The notes under the pieces: model-generated
The model's database searches: none
Seen by the model: the letters and a program-made list of their open reading frames with translations, nothing else
What the model was told of the DNA's origin: nothing
Shown here: positions 8,480-18,271 of the stretch, one piece after another
Layout of the letters: each line of letters begins with the position of its first letter
How positions within the stretch are numbered: the first letter of the stretch is position 1
Position numbers and translations under genes: made by a program
Source of the DNA: Actinosynnema sp. ALI-1.44
GTDB taxonomy: Bacteria; Actinomycetota; Actinomycetes; Mycobacteriales; Pseudonocardiaceae
Length of the DNA: 64,000 nucleotides
Reading direction: 5' to 3'
Assembly: GCF_001984155.1 (NCBI RefSeq)
Contig: NZ_MTQO01000048.1
Span: 124,001 to 188,000 of the forward strand

Positions 8480-9642
8480 CCGATGACGCGGGAATGCGTT
8501 ACTTCTGGCTGTGGGACGTGTTCTTCTCGTTCGTCTACGTCATGGTCGTCTCCTTGGTGCTGTTCGTGGCCGAGGAGGCGACCACGGCGGAGCGGGCGGG
8601 AGCGGTCGCGCTGCTGTCCGTGATCGCGGTCTGCTACGCCACCTTCGCGAAGCGGTTCATCATCGCGGAGCGGTTCGGCTGGCAGCTCAACCTGTTCGCG
8701 GCCGTGCTGTTCCTCGGGGTCGCCGGGTCGGCGTTCCTCGTCCCGTACACCCAGTACGCCTTCTTCGGCGTGATCCCGCTGCTGTTCATGAGCATGCGGC
8801 TGGCCGTGGCGATCGCGCTGGTCGCGGTGTCCATCGGCTTCACCACGTTGTTCGCCACCATCGGGGACCCGGACGCGAACTGGACCAACAGCGCGCTGGC
8901 GATCACCATCAGCGTGATCTTCTCGGTGATGATCGGGATCTGGATCGACAAGGTCGTCCAGCAGAGCACCGAACGCGCCGAGCTGATCGCGAAGCTGGAG
9001 GCCAGCCAGGCCGAGGTCGGCAGGTTGTCGCACGAAGCGGGAGTCGCGGGTGAACGGGAGCGGCTGGCTGGCGAGATCCACGACACCCTGGCTCAGGGCT
9101 TCACCAGCATCATCACCCTGGTGCAGGCCGCGGAATCGGAACTCGGCCGGGACGAGGCCCAGGTGCGCAAGCACGTGGCGCTCGCACTGCGCACAGCACG
9201 CGAGAACCTGGCCGAATCCCGTGCGTTGGTCGGCGCGCTGGCACCGGCCGAGCTGACCGAGAGCTCCGTGGTCGACGCGATCCGGCGCCAGGCCGCCAAA
9301 CTCGCCGAGGAGATCGGGGTCGCGGCCGAGTTCGTCGTGCAAGGCGACCGGCGTCCGCTGCCGACCGGGGTCGACGTGGTGCTGTTGCGGGCCGTGCAGG
9401 AGTCGCTGTCCAACGTGCGCAAGCACGCGTGCGCCACTTCGGTCGAGATTGTACTGTCCTATCAGGACAAGTCGATCGTCGTCATCGTGAGCGACGACGG
9501 TGCCGGCTTCGACGTGTCCGAGCCGACGAGCGGGTTCGGGTTGCGCGGGATGCGGTCCCGGATCGACCAGGTCGGCGGGTCGTTGTCGGTGACCAGCTCG
9601 CCCGGTTCGGGCACGACGGTCGAACTGGAGGTGTGCACGTGA
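8476..9642 (+). CDS. NarL-type sensor histidine kinase
   Basis: This membrane histidine kinase has 388 residues. The N-terminal 160 residues hold about five or six membrane spans with little extracellular domain. This is the intramembrane-sensing layout common for kinases paired with ABC exporters. A coiled-coil-like linker (ERAELIAKLEASQAEVGRL) leads into the HisKA_3 domain, with the phospho-acceptor in GEIHDTLAQGFTS (about residue 202). The HATPase domain shows VRKHA, SDDGAGF and FGLRGMRSR. GTG 8476 overlaps the permease stop. It most likely senses the compound exported by the upstream transporter, directly or through transporter flux. Confidence 0.9.
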   Translation: MTDDAGMRYFWLWDVFFSFVYVMVVSLVLFVAEEATTAERAGAVALLSVIAVCYATFAKRFIIAERFGWQLNLFAAVLFLGVAGSAFLVPYTQYAFFGVIPLLFMSMRLAVAIALVAVSIGFTTLFATIGDPDANWTNSALAITISVIFSVMIGIWIDKVVQQSTERAELIAKLEASQAEVGRLSHEAGVAGERERLAGEIHDTLAQGFTSIITLVQAAESELGRDEAQVRKHVALALRTARENLAESRALVGALAPAELTESSVVDAIRRQAAKLAEEIGVAAEFVVQGDRRPLPTGVDVVLLRAVQESLSNVRKHACATSVEIVLSYQDKSIVVIVSDDGAGFDVSEPTSGFGLRGMRSRIDQVGGSLSVTSSPGSGTTVELEVCT

Positions 9643-10256
9643 TCAAGGTGCTGCTCGTCGACGACCACCCCGTCGTGCGGGAAGGACTGCGCGGCATGTT
9701 GGACGCCGAGCCGGACCTCGCGGTGGTCGGCGAGGCCGGGTCGGGCGAGGAGGCGGTGGCGCTGGCATCGGCCCTCCGCCCCGACGTGATCCTGATGGAC
9801 CTGCGGATGCCGGGCCTCGACGGCGCCGGAGCCACCGAGAAGATCATGTCCTCGAACACCGGCAGCCGCGTCATCGTGCTCACGACCTACGAGACCGACG
9901 CGGACATCCTGCGCGCGGTCGAAGCGGGCGCGACGGGGTACCTGCTCAAGGACGCGTCCCGTGCCGAACTGGCCGGCGCGATCAGGGCCGCGACCCGCGG
10001 TGAAACCGTGCTGGCGCCGTCGGTCGCCGGACGCCTGATGCGCCGGATCCGCCAGCCCGTGCAGCAAGCGCTGACCGCACGGGAGATCCAAGTGCTCCGG
10101 CTGGTCGCGAAAGGACAGACGAACGCGGAGATCGGCGCGTCGCTGCACATCAGCGAGACCACGGTGAAAACGCACCTGCTGCGGGTGTTCAACAAGCTCG
10201 GGGTCTCCGACCGGACGGCAGCCGTCACCACCGCGATGGAACAAGGCGCCCTGTAA
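9639..10256 (+). CDS. LuxR/NarL-family response regulator
   Basis: The protein has 205 residues. The receiver domain begins IKVLLVDDHPVVREGL, with the phospho-acceptor Asp in VILMDLRMPG (about residue 54), a Thr switch in VLTTY and Lys in YLLKDAS. The C-terminal helix-turn-helix is LTAREIQVLRLVAKGQTNAEIG followed by HISETTVKTHLLRVFNKLG. The GTG start overlaps the kinase stop (GTGA). It presumably acts with the upstream kinase to control the exporter operon. The twin palindromes at 6727-6774 are candidate binding sites. Confidence 0.92.
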   Translation: MIKVLLVDDHPVVREGLRGMLDAEPDLAVVGEAGSGEEAVALASALRPDVILMDLRMPGLDGAGATEKIMSSNTGSRVIVLTTYETDADILRAVEAGATGYLLKDASRAELAGAIRAATRGETVLAPSVAGRLMRRIRQPVQQALTAREIQVLRLVAKGQTNAEIGASLHISETTVKTHLLRVFNKLGVSDRTAAVTTAMEQGAL

Positions 10257-10258
10257 AA

Positions 10259-10305
10259 CCTCGTGAGTGTTTTCCGGGGTCAGAACCCGGAAAACACTCA
10301 CGAGG
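10259..10305. terminator. 20-bp perfect hairpin, bidirectional terminator; copy 1 of a repeat
   Basis: The arms CCTCGTGAGTGTTTTCCGGG and its exact reverse complement enclose a 7-base loop, three bases after the response regulator stop and four bases before the serC stop. It is well placed to end both convergent transcripts. The core resembles the element at 37638-37682: both share TCGTGAGTGTTTTC, GAACCCG and CACTCACGAG in a 45-base unit. Confidence 0.8.
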
Positions 10306-10309
10306 GTTG

Positions 10310-11524
<1,215 letters not shown>

Positions 11525-11533
11525 TCATGGGGC

Positions 11534-12892
11534 CTATCGGCGCGTACCCCACCCGTGAGGGTCGACACCTCCGGGGATCGGCGCGGCCGGATCGTACGGG
11601 CGACGGGTGAAGATGAACGTCGCCAGGTCCAAATGGGACACCGCACCGCTCGAGTCACGGGCGATCTTGAGCGTTTCCCCAGCGTAGTAGGCGTCGATCC
11701 CCACCCAGGTGCCGTCCCCGGCAGGGCGGAAACGAGACGCCCGGCCCGCGCCCTGGACGGGCAGGAGCTCAAGCCACGCCTGGTCGAGCAGCCGCAACTG
11801 GTACACAGTCGGACCCCAGTACCAGACGCCCGTGAGGTCCAGCAGGTCCGGATTCACGGTCGTGGCCGGTGCCCACTCGGCCGGCAGCACCGGCTCGTGC
11901 TCGTCGGCGATTTTCATCAGATCGTATGAAAGTCCGACAATGCCGACCCCGGCCGTGCTGTTGGCCAGGACGAGCGCGCCCGTTCCGCTGCCGGTGTCGG
12001 TGAGCGCACACGCGAGGAACCCGGGCATCGACCCGGTGTGCCCGGCCATCCTGCGCCCGGCGTCCCGCGTGACCTGCAGGCCGAGGCCGAACCCCATCAG
12101 CCAGTTGTCGCCGTCGTCCACCGTCACAGGCGTACGCATCTCAGCCATGGTGTCAGGGTGCAGCACGTCCCCGGTGTCCCCGGCCATCACACGCAACCAG
12201 CGCGACAGGTCGTTAAGTGTCGACCAGAGCTGCCCGGCGGGCGCCATGGCACCGGCATCGGGCGTCGGTTCCGGCAACAGCACGTCGGCGTGCGGGTGGA
12301 CAGCCCACCCCAGTGCGTGCGGCGCCTCCGGGTGCGGGCTCGTACGAGTCATCCCCAACGGCGCGAGGAGCTCGGCGCGCACAGCGTCCAACCAGCTCAT
12401 CCCGCGATAACGGGAGACGAGCTCACCCAGCACACCGAAGCCGACGTTCGAGTAGTGCAGCTTGCTCCCGGCACGCAGCACGACGGCCTCAGGACCGAGG
12501 CTGGCCTGCAACGCGGCCCAGTCGGAACCGAGTGAGCGCTCCCACCAACTGCCAGGAGACTCGGAGGTGAGCCCGGACGTGTGCGACAGCAACTGGGCGA
12601 TCGTCCGGTCACCGACGACAGTGCCCGGAACGTGCTTGTCGAGCGGATCGTTGAGATCGAGTTTGCCCTCGTCACGCAACCGCATGACGAGAACGGCGAT
12701 GAAGGTCTTGGTGATGGACCCGATCCGGTACTGGGTGTCCAGGCCGGGCAGCTCACCGTCAACCCGGCCACGCGACCCGGACCAGACCAGGCCGTCCCCG
12801 CGCACCACCGCCGCGACCAGAGACGGGGCACGGCACGTGGCCTGCTCGTGCGCGACACGGCGGAGAAGGGCCAGCTCAGTGGTAGGCAGCAT
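11534..12892 (-). CDS. Serine beta-lactamase-fold hydrolase/esterase
   Basis: A 452-residue class C beta-lactamase/PBP-fold protein. The three active-site motifs are visible: SxxK in GSITKTF (about residue 58), YxN in HYSNVGFG (about 148) and HTG in AGHTGSMPGF (about 279). There is no signal peptide, so it is probably a cytoplasmic esterase or peptidase rather than a resistance enzyme. The C-terminal 120 residues form a small extra beta-rich domain (LTGVWYWGPTVYQLRLL). It is divergent from the small protein gene at 12970 and upstream of serC on the same strand, with an 87-base gap. The substrate is unknown. Confidence 0.85.
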   Translation of the reverse strand: MLPTTELALLRRVAHEQATCRAPSLVAAVVRGDGLVWSGSRGRVDGELPGLDTQYRIGSITKTFIAVLVMRLRDEGKLDLNDPLDKHVPGTVVGDRTIAQLLSHTSGLTSESPGSWWERSLGSDWAALQASLGPEAVVLRAGSKLHYSNVGFGVLGELVSRYRGMSWLDAVRAELLAPLGMTRTSPHPEAPHALGWAVHPHADVLLPEPTPDAGAMAPAGQLWSTLNDLSRWLRVMAGDTGDVLHPDTMAEMRTPVTVDDGDNWLMGFGLGLQVTRDAGRRMAGHTGSMPGFLACALTDTGSGTGALVLANSTAGVGIVGLSYDLMKIADEHEPVLPAEWAPATTVNPDLLDLTGVWYWGPTVYQLRLLDQAWLELLPVQGAGRASRFRPAGDGTWVGIDAYYAGETLKIARDSSGAVSHLDLATFIFTRRPYDPAAPIPGGVDPHGWGTRR

Positions 12893-12969
12893 GTCGTGAT
12901 TCTCGCTTGTCAGCCCAGGAGAGCGCCCACGCCTAGGGCATCAACACAGCCTATGGGCAGAATGTCCCG

Positions 12970-13542
12970 GTGAAGTGGACAAAAGCGTTCCAGCACGTCG
13001 AAGCCCTGGCGGCCGCCTGCGACGAGGCGAGGAGCCTGCCACTGAAGGTGACGAGCCTGTGGATCCACGGGCCTTTTCTGGATTCGAGGGCGGACCTGGA
13101 CACAGTGGACGTGGCACTGGCGGTGGACCTGCCGGAGGTGCCATGGCTCTCGCAGCCCCAGGGTGCGTCCCACTGGGCCAACGCGACCCGGCTGTCCCGC
13201 AACCCGTTCACAGCGGTGTGGCGGTCAGCGGCGATCCCGGTCTGGAACCACCGGGTGGTCCGGCCGGTGCAGGTGTGGGACGCGGACGAAGGCGTCCGCA
13301 CCGAAGCCCTGGCAGCGATCCGCGAGGACAAGGCGGACGCGTTCCGGTTGGACGCACCGAGCCCAGACCAGCGAAGAAGCCAGCTCGAAGCGGAACTCAG
13401 GACAAGCCTGGCAGCCATGCGGACCAGCGCACAGGCATACGAGAAGAAGCGTTGGAGCCCGGGAAAGCTGGAGCCGGTGGCGGACCACCTCCACGCCGTG
13501 ACGAGCGGCTACCTGGATCTGCTCGGCGCCACCGGAGACTAG
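12970..13542 (+). CDS. Conserved actinobacterial protein of unknown function
   Basis: A 190-residue soluble protein starting at a GTG. I recognise it only as the type found in mycobacteria and Pseudonocardiaceae (N-terminus MKWTKAFQHVEALAAACDEA). It has a Trp-rich middle (VPWLSQPQGASHWANATRL, then AVWRSAAIPVWNHRVVRPV) and a helical C-terminal half. No catalytic motif, membrane span or signal peptide is visible. It is transcribed divergently from the hydrolase gene and convergently with the small gene at 13569. Its TAG stop forms part of a shared terminator stem. Confidence 0.75.
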   Translation: MKWTKAFQHVEALAAACDEARSLPLKVTSLWIHGPFLDSRADLDTVDVALAVDLPEVPWLSQPQGASHWANATRLSRNPFTAVWRSAAIPVWNHRVVRPVQVWDADEGVRTEALAAIREDKADAFRLDAPSPDQRRSQLEAELRTSLAAMRTSAQAYEKKRWSPGKLEPVADHLHAVTSGYLDLLGATGD

Positions 13543-13572
13543 TGGTTGCGAACGGGAGTTCGTGACCACTAG
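13539..13572. terminator. Convergent hairpin containing both stop codons
   Basis: A 15-base stem begins CTAGTGGTTGCGAAC and closes with GTTCGTGACCACTAG around a GGGA loop, with two mismatches. The outer CTAG supplies the TAG stop of the plus-strand gene (13540-13542) and, read on the other strand, the TAG stop of the minus-strand gene (13569-13571). It is a compact bidirectional terminator. Confidence 0.75.
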
Positions 13573-13820
13573 GCCAAAGCCTCGTCCAACCAGTCCTGGT
13601 AGTCGGCAGGGCCGTACAGGTAACGACCCCGCCCAGCGGGCATGTCGGCCAGCACCAGCGATCCCAGCGCGGTCCAGAGAGGAGCGTGCTGGTCGTACCC
13701 GCTGCGGTCGGTGTACCGGGGAGTGGCCCAGTTGGCCGCCTCAACCGGGCTGACCTCCCCCGAAACAAGCCCGGTCAGCAACCGCACGGCCTCAGCGAAA
13801 GTGGCGTCCAGATCGGTCAC
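13569..13820 (-). CDS. Small conserved hypothetical protein (83 aa)
   Basis: A short acidic protein with the segments VTDLDATFAEAVRLLTGL, PRYTDRSGYDQHAPLWTAL and GRGRYLYGPADYQDWLDEALA. No known domain is recognised. GTG 13820 is preferred: a CACAAT box lies six bases upstream, which suggests leaderless transcription, and the sequence before it in the longer open frame is not protein-like. It is convergent with the gene ending at 13542 and shares its hairpin terminator. Confidence 0.6.
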   Translation of the reverse strand: MTDLDATFAEAVRLLTGLVSGEVSPVEAANWATPRYTDRSGYDQHAPLWTALGSLVLADMPAGRGRYLYGPADYQDWLDEALA

Positions 13821-13947
13821 GCTCTGATTGTGCTGGATCACGCGCCGTTTGTGGTGTGATTTCCCAGCATCGCGCAAGACCGCACCAGCGTGCGCGGTCA
13901 TCGGCGGAACGGGGTGACCGAGGTTTACCCGTTCCGCCGACCGCGGA

Positions 13948-15173
13948 TCACGCCAAGGCGGACGTCGGCGTCAACCGAGCGGCCCGCATGGCGGGATACG
14001 CACCGGCGATCGCACCGACCAGCGCCGAGATCCCGACCCCGCCGAGCAGGGCCAACGGCGGCAGCACCGCGGGCCAGCCCTGGCTGAGCGCGTACCCGGC
14101 CGTGACACCGACGCCGATGACCACGCCGACGACGCCCCCGAGGCCCGACAGGATCACCGATTCGGCCAGGAACTGCCCGCGGATCTGCCGCCGGGTCGCG
14201 CCCAGCGCCCGGCGCAACCCGATCTCCCTGCGTCGTTCGAGCACCGAGATCACCATCGTGTTGGCGACTCCGACGCCGCCGACGAGCAACGCGACACCAC
14301 CCAACGCCAGGAACAGCGCGCTGAAGGACTGGTCGACGAGTTTCTGCGCGGCCAGCGCCTCCGAGGGCAGCGAGACGTCCACCTCGTTCGGGTGCTCCGG
14401 GCTCACCGTCGCCGCCATGATGTCCCGCACGGACTTCACCTGCGAGTCCTGCGCACGGGCGTAGACGGTGGTCGGGTGGCCGTCGAAGCCGAGCCGTTCC
14501 TTGGCGGTGTCCCAGCCGACCAGCACCGACCGCTCGATCTCCGGTGCCAACGGCATCGCGTTGAGGATCCCCACCACCGAGAACCACTGCCCGCCGATCC
14601 ACACCTGCGGCGGCGCGGCCGGGTCGACGTGGGAGATGCCCAGCCGGGTGGCGGCGACCGAGCCGAGCACCACGGCGGGGAACCTGCCCGAAACGCCGTC
14701 CAGGAATTTTCCACTGTAGACAGACCCGTTCAGCACCCCGAGCAGGTCCGGCTTCGCCGCGTACACGGCCAACCCGGACGTCTCGTTCGCCGCCACCTGG
14801 TCGTTGCGGCGAACGGATCCCTTGATGTTCCCCGTCGCCGAGGCGCCGGTCACCGGGCCGATCCGCTTCACCATCGGCACCGCGGTCTCCGGCAGCTTCG
14901 CGTCCCCGCCGAAGAACGTCTGGCCCGGTTTGGCCACGAGCAGGTTCGGCCCGAGCGCGGCGATCTGGTCGGCCAGCGCCTTGCTGCTGGACGCGGGAAT
15001 GCTGACCACGGCGATCATCGCCGCGATCCCGATCGCGATCCCCAACGCCGACAACACCGCGCGCAACGGACGCGTCCGCATCCCGTGCACGCCAAGGCCG
15101 AGCATGTCCCGCGAACCGAGCCGCCGCGGCGACGGCAGCGGCTCGGCGTCCGGTGGCCGGTCGATCACCGCGG

Positions 15174-15177
<4 letters not shown>
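13948..15177 (-). CDS. MacB/FtsX-type ABC transporter permease
   Basis: A 409-residue permease with the MacB/LolE topology: one membrane span near residues 38-58, a large extracytoplasmic domain of about 220 residues (MacB periplasmic core fold), then three C-terminal spans. The segment [21 protein letters not shown] after the second span is the family hallmark. ATG 15177 overlaps the stop of the ATPase gene (ATGA). With the lipoprotein and adaptor encoded upstream it forms a four-gene export operon under a divergent two-component system. This suggests efflux of an envelope-active compound or peptide. Confidence 0.9.
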
Positions 15178-15850
<673 letters not shown>

Positions 15851-15854
<4 letters not shown>

Positions 15855-16990
15855 GACGTGGTCACCACCCGCATGCCTTCCCGCACGTCCGGCCCGCTCA
15901 CCTCGACCTTGCCGTCGGCGAACAGACCGGTCTTCACCGGGATCAGCCGCCGCGACTCGCCTTCGACGACCTGGAGCGCGTAACCGCCTTCGGCCAACGC
16001 GAGCAAGGCACCGACCGGCACGGTCAGCACGCCCTTCTGGCTGCTCACGGTGAACCGGACGTCGACCGTGCTGCCGTCCGGCGCGGTGACCGAACCCGCG
16101 TCGTCCAGCGAGATCGACACGTCGAACTTGCTGTCCGGCGACTGGCCGGGTGCCGGGTTGTTGTCCGGCGGCGCCAGCGTGACCTGCTTGACGGTCCCGG
16201 TCACCTGCTTGCCGCCGATGTTCACCGTGACCTTCGAGCCGGGCTTGGCGCTGTCGCGCTGCTCGGCCTTGATCTGCGCGATCACCCCACGGCTGCCGCC
16301 TGTGTACTTCAGCACATCGGTCGTGCCCTGTGCGCCGAGCGACGCGACGATCGTGCTGACCCGGAACGAGTCGGGGGTGATCACCACGTCGCCGACCGCG
16401 ATCGTGCCGTTCTGGTCGAGCTTGTTCGCCTTCTGCCACTTCTTGACCGCGTTCGCGGTGGCGTCGGTGAACTTCTCGTCCGGTGTGCCGAACCCGCCGT
16501 AGCCCAGCGCTTTGAGGTTCTCCTCGATCAACTTGACGTCCGGGCCGTTGGTCATGCCGGGGCCCACCGGCCGGTACAGCGGGATCTGGCCGTGGAACAG
16601 CGGCACCGGCTTGGCGTCCACCTGGTACACGGGCTTGCCGCGGTCCAGCACGTCGCCGATGGCGGGCAGACCTGTGATGGTGCCCTGCTTGCGGCCGGGC
16701 AGTGTGGTCTCGGCGCCGTAGCCGAGCTTGCCGCTCACGCTGCGCCGGTCGGCCAGGTCGGCCTTGGTCACCTGGGTCGTCTCAGCGGGTGCCGGTGCCT
16801 GCGGTCCTGCCACGGCCTTGCCCGTGCCGACCTGGGTCAGCACGACCGCGGCACCGACGCCGAGTGCGACGACGGTGGCTGTCCCGGCGATCATCCAGCG
16901 AGCACGGCGTCGCCTGCGCAACCGCTGTGGTCCTTGCTCGCTCAATTGCCGCCGCCGCTCGTCCGGCCGGACGCCACGCCCATCCCGCAT
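15851..16990 (-). CDS. Membrane-anchored adaptor with peptidoglycan-binding domain
   Basis: A 379-residue HlyD/RND-like adaptor. After a basic N-terminus (LRRRRRARW) there is one membrane span near residues 33-52, then a lipoyl/barrel-sandwich half. A peptidoglycan-binding-like helical domain ([21 protein letters not shown], then [16 protein letters not shown]) follows, then a beta-barrel and C-terminal half. Actinobacterial ABC export systems often carry this adaptor type. ATG 16990 has AAGGA at good spacing but overlaps the lipoprotein gene by 49 bases; an in-frame TTG at 16945, overlapping that gene's stop, is an alternative. Confidence 0.82.
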
Positions 16991-17475
16991 TCCTTGAACG
17001 CCTTGTCGATCTTGGCCTGGTCACTGCCCATGTCGAGGGTCATGCCCATGCCCGGGTTGTTCGGGTCGGGATCTGGCATGTTGATGCCATGGTCACGCAT
17101 GCACTTGGCCTGCTGGCGTTGCTTGTCCAGTTCCTCGGGTGACAGGGGCTTCGGCTTTCCGCCGTTGGGCAGGATCTTGTTGCACACCTCGCCGGCCTTT
17201 TCCATCTTCTGCATGGTGGACTCGTTGAACTCCAACGCTTCCGCAGTGCCGTCGGCCTTCGGCTCCGGCATGTCGACGCCCTGCTCGCGCATGCATTTCC
17301 GGTACTCCCGGAACTTGTCCTCGTCGGTCTTGTTGTCGTTCGCGCTGTTCTGCGCACCACCCGGCTTGCCGTCGCCGAGCGACGCGACCTTGTCGCCGCC
17401 GTTGTCGCCGCCGCCGCACGCCGTCGCGAGCACGAGCAGGCCGGTCACGGCGGCGAGCCGCCATTTGGCTCCCAT
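16942..17475 (-). CDS. Lipoprotein with duplicated CMRxxG-MPxP motif
   Basis: A 177-residue secreted lipoprotein. The signal peptide ends in the lipobox LATAC, followed by a low-complexity GGGDNGG linker. The mature part carries two related segments, YRKCMREQGVDMPEP and QAKCMRDHGINMPDP, about 65 residues apart, and further Cys residues (EVCNK, KECGMG). ATG 17475 follows GGAG six bases upstream. It is the first gene of the export operon, with the ABC adaptor next. The conserved Cys/Met-rich motifs could bind metal or pair as disulfides; the function is unknown. Confidence 0.82.
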   Translation of the reverse strand: MGAKWRLAAVTGLLVLATACGGGDNGGDKVASLGDGKPGGAQNSANDNKTDEDKFREYRKCMREQGVDMPEPKADGTAEALEFNESTMQKMEKAGEVCNKILPNGGKPKPLSPEELDKQRQQAKCMRDHGINMPDPDPNNPGMGMTLDMGSDQAKIDKAFKECGMGVASGRTSGGGN

Positions 17476-17562
17476 GTGATCTCCTTTCGCCCGGCGGGCC
17501 CGGCCCCCGACAGTCCGGGCCCGCCGGTGGTCATTTCTAGGCACCGACCGGTTCGGACCCGC

Positions 17563-17589
17563 TAAGCGAAAGCGCTTATCTCGCGCTTA
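17563..17589. promoter_or_regulatory. CGCTTA repeats in divergent promoter (likely OmpR-type sites)
   Basis: CGCTTA occurs at 17573-17578 and 17584-17589, an 11-base direct repeat. Its inverse TAAGCG lies at 17563-17568, forming TAAGCG-AAAG-CGCTTA with the first copy. Direct repeats one helical turn apart are the usual binding mode of OmpR/PhoB regulators. The site lies between the export operon and the regulator gene, 26 bases before the regulator start. Confidence 0.7.
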
Positions 17590-17614
17590 ACCGCAGATCG
17601 GCGACACTGTCCTC

Positions 17615-18271
17615 ATGCGAGTACTGGTCGTTGAGGACGAGCGGCTGCTCGCCGACACCCTGGCCGACGGGCTGCGGCGGCTGTCCATGGCGGTGGACGT
17701 CTGCTACGACGGCGACGCGGCACTCGAGCGTGTCCACGTGCACGGTTACGACGTCGTGGTCCTGGACCGCGACCTGCCGAAAGTGCACGGCGACGACGTG
17801 TGCCGATCGCTCGTGAACGCGGGCGGCGAGGCCAGGGTGTTGATGCTCACGGCCGCGGGCGACGTGACCGACCGGGTCGCGGGCCTGCGGCTGGGCGCCG
17901 ACGACTACCTGACGAAGCCGTTCGCCTTCGACGAGCTGGTCGCCAGGGTGCAAGCGCTTGCGCGCCGGGTGAGACCCGCGCTCCCGCCGGTGCTCCAGCG
18001 CTCCGGTGTGATCCTGGACGTGCCACGCCACCAGGCGTCCCGCGACGGCAGGCACCTGGCGCTGTCCCCGAAGGAGTTCGCCGTGCTCGAAGTGCTGATG
18101 CGCGCGGAGGGTGCCGTGGTCAGCGCCGAGGATCTGCTGGAGAAGGCGTGGGACGAGCACACGGACCCGTTCACCAACGCGGTCCGGGTGGCGGTGATGA
18201 CCCTGCGGCGCAAACTCGGTGACCCGCCGGTGATCGAGACGCTGCCCGGCGCGGGTTACCACCTCCGGTGA
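17615..18271 (+). CDS. OmpR/PhoB-family response regulator
   Basis: The protein has 218 residues. The receiver domain starts MRVLVVEDERLLADTLADGL, with acidic pocket ED, phospho-acceptor Asp in VVVLDRDLP (about residue 51), Thr in MLTAAG and Lys in DYLTKPFAFDELVAR. The C-terminal winged helix has LSPKEFAVLEVLMRAEGAVV and a closing ETLPGAGYHLR. It is translationally coupled to the kinase gene and divergent from the MacB-like export operon, which it probably controls through the CGCTTA repeats. Confidence 0.93.
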   Translation: MRVLVVEDERLLADTLADGLRRLSMAVDVCYDGDAALERVHVHGYDVVVLDRDLPKVHGDDVCRSLVNAGGEARVLMLTAAGDVTDRVAGLRLGADDYLTKPFAFDELVARVQALARRVRPALPPVLQRSGVILDVPRHQASRDGRHLALSPKEFAVLEVLMRAEGAVVSAEDLLEKAWDEHTDPFTNAVRVAVMTLRRKLGDPPVIETLPGAGYHLR

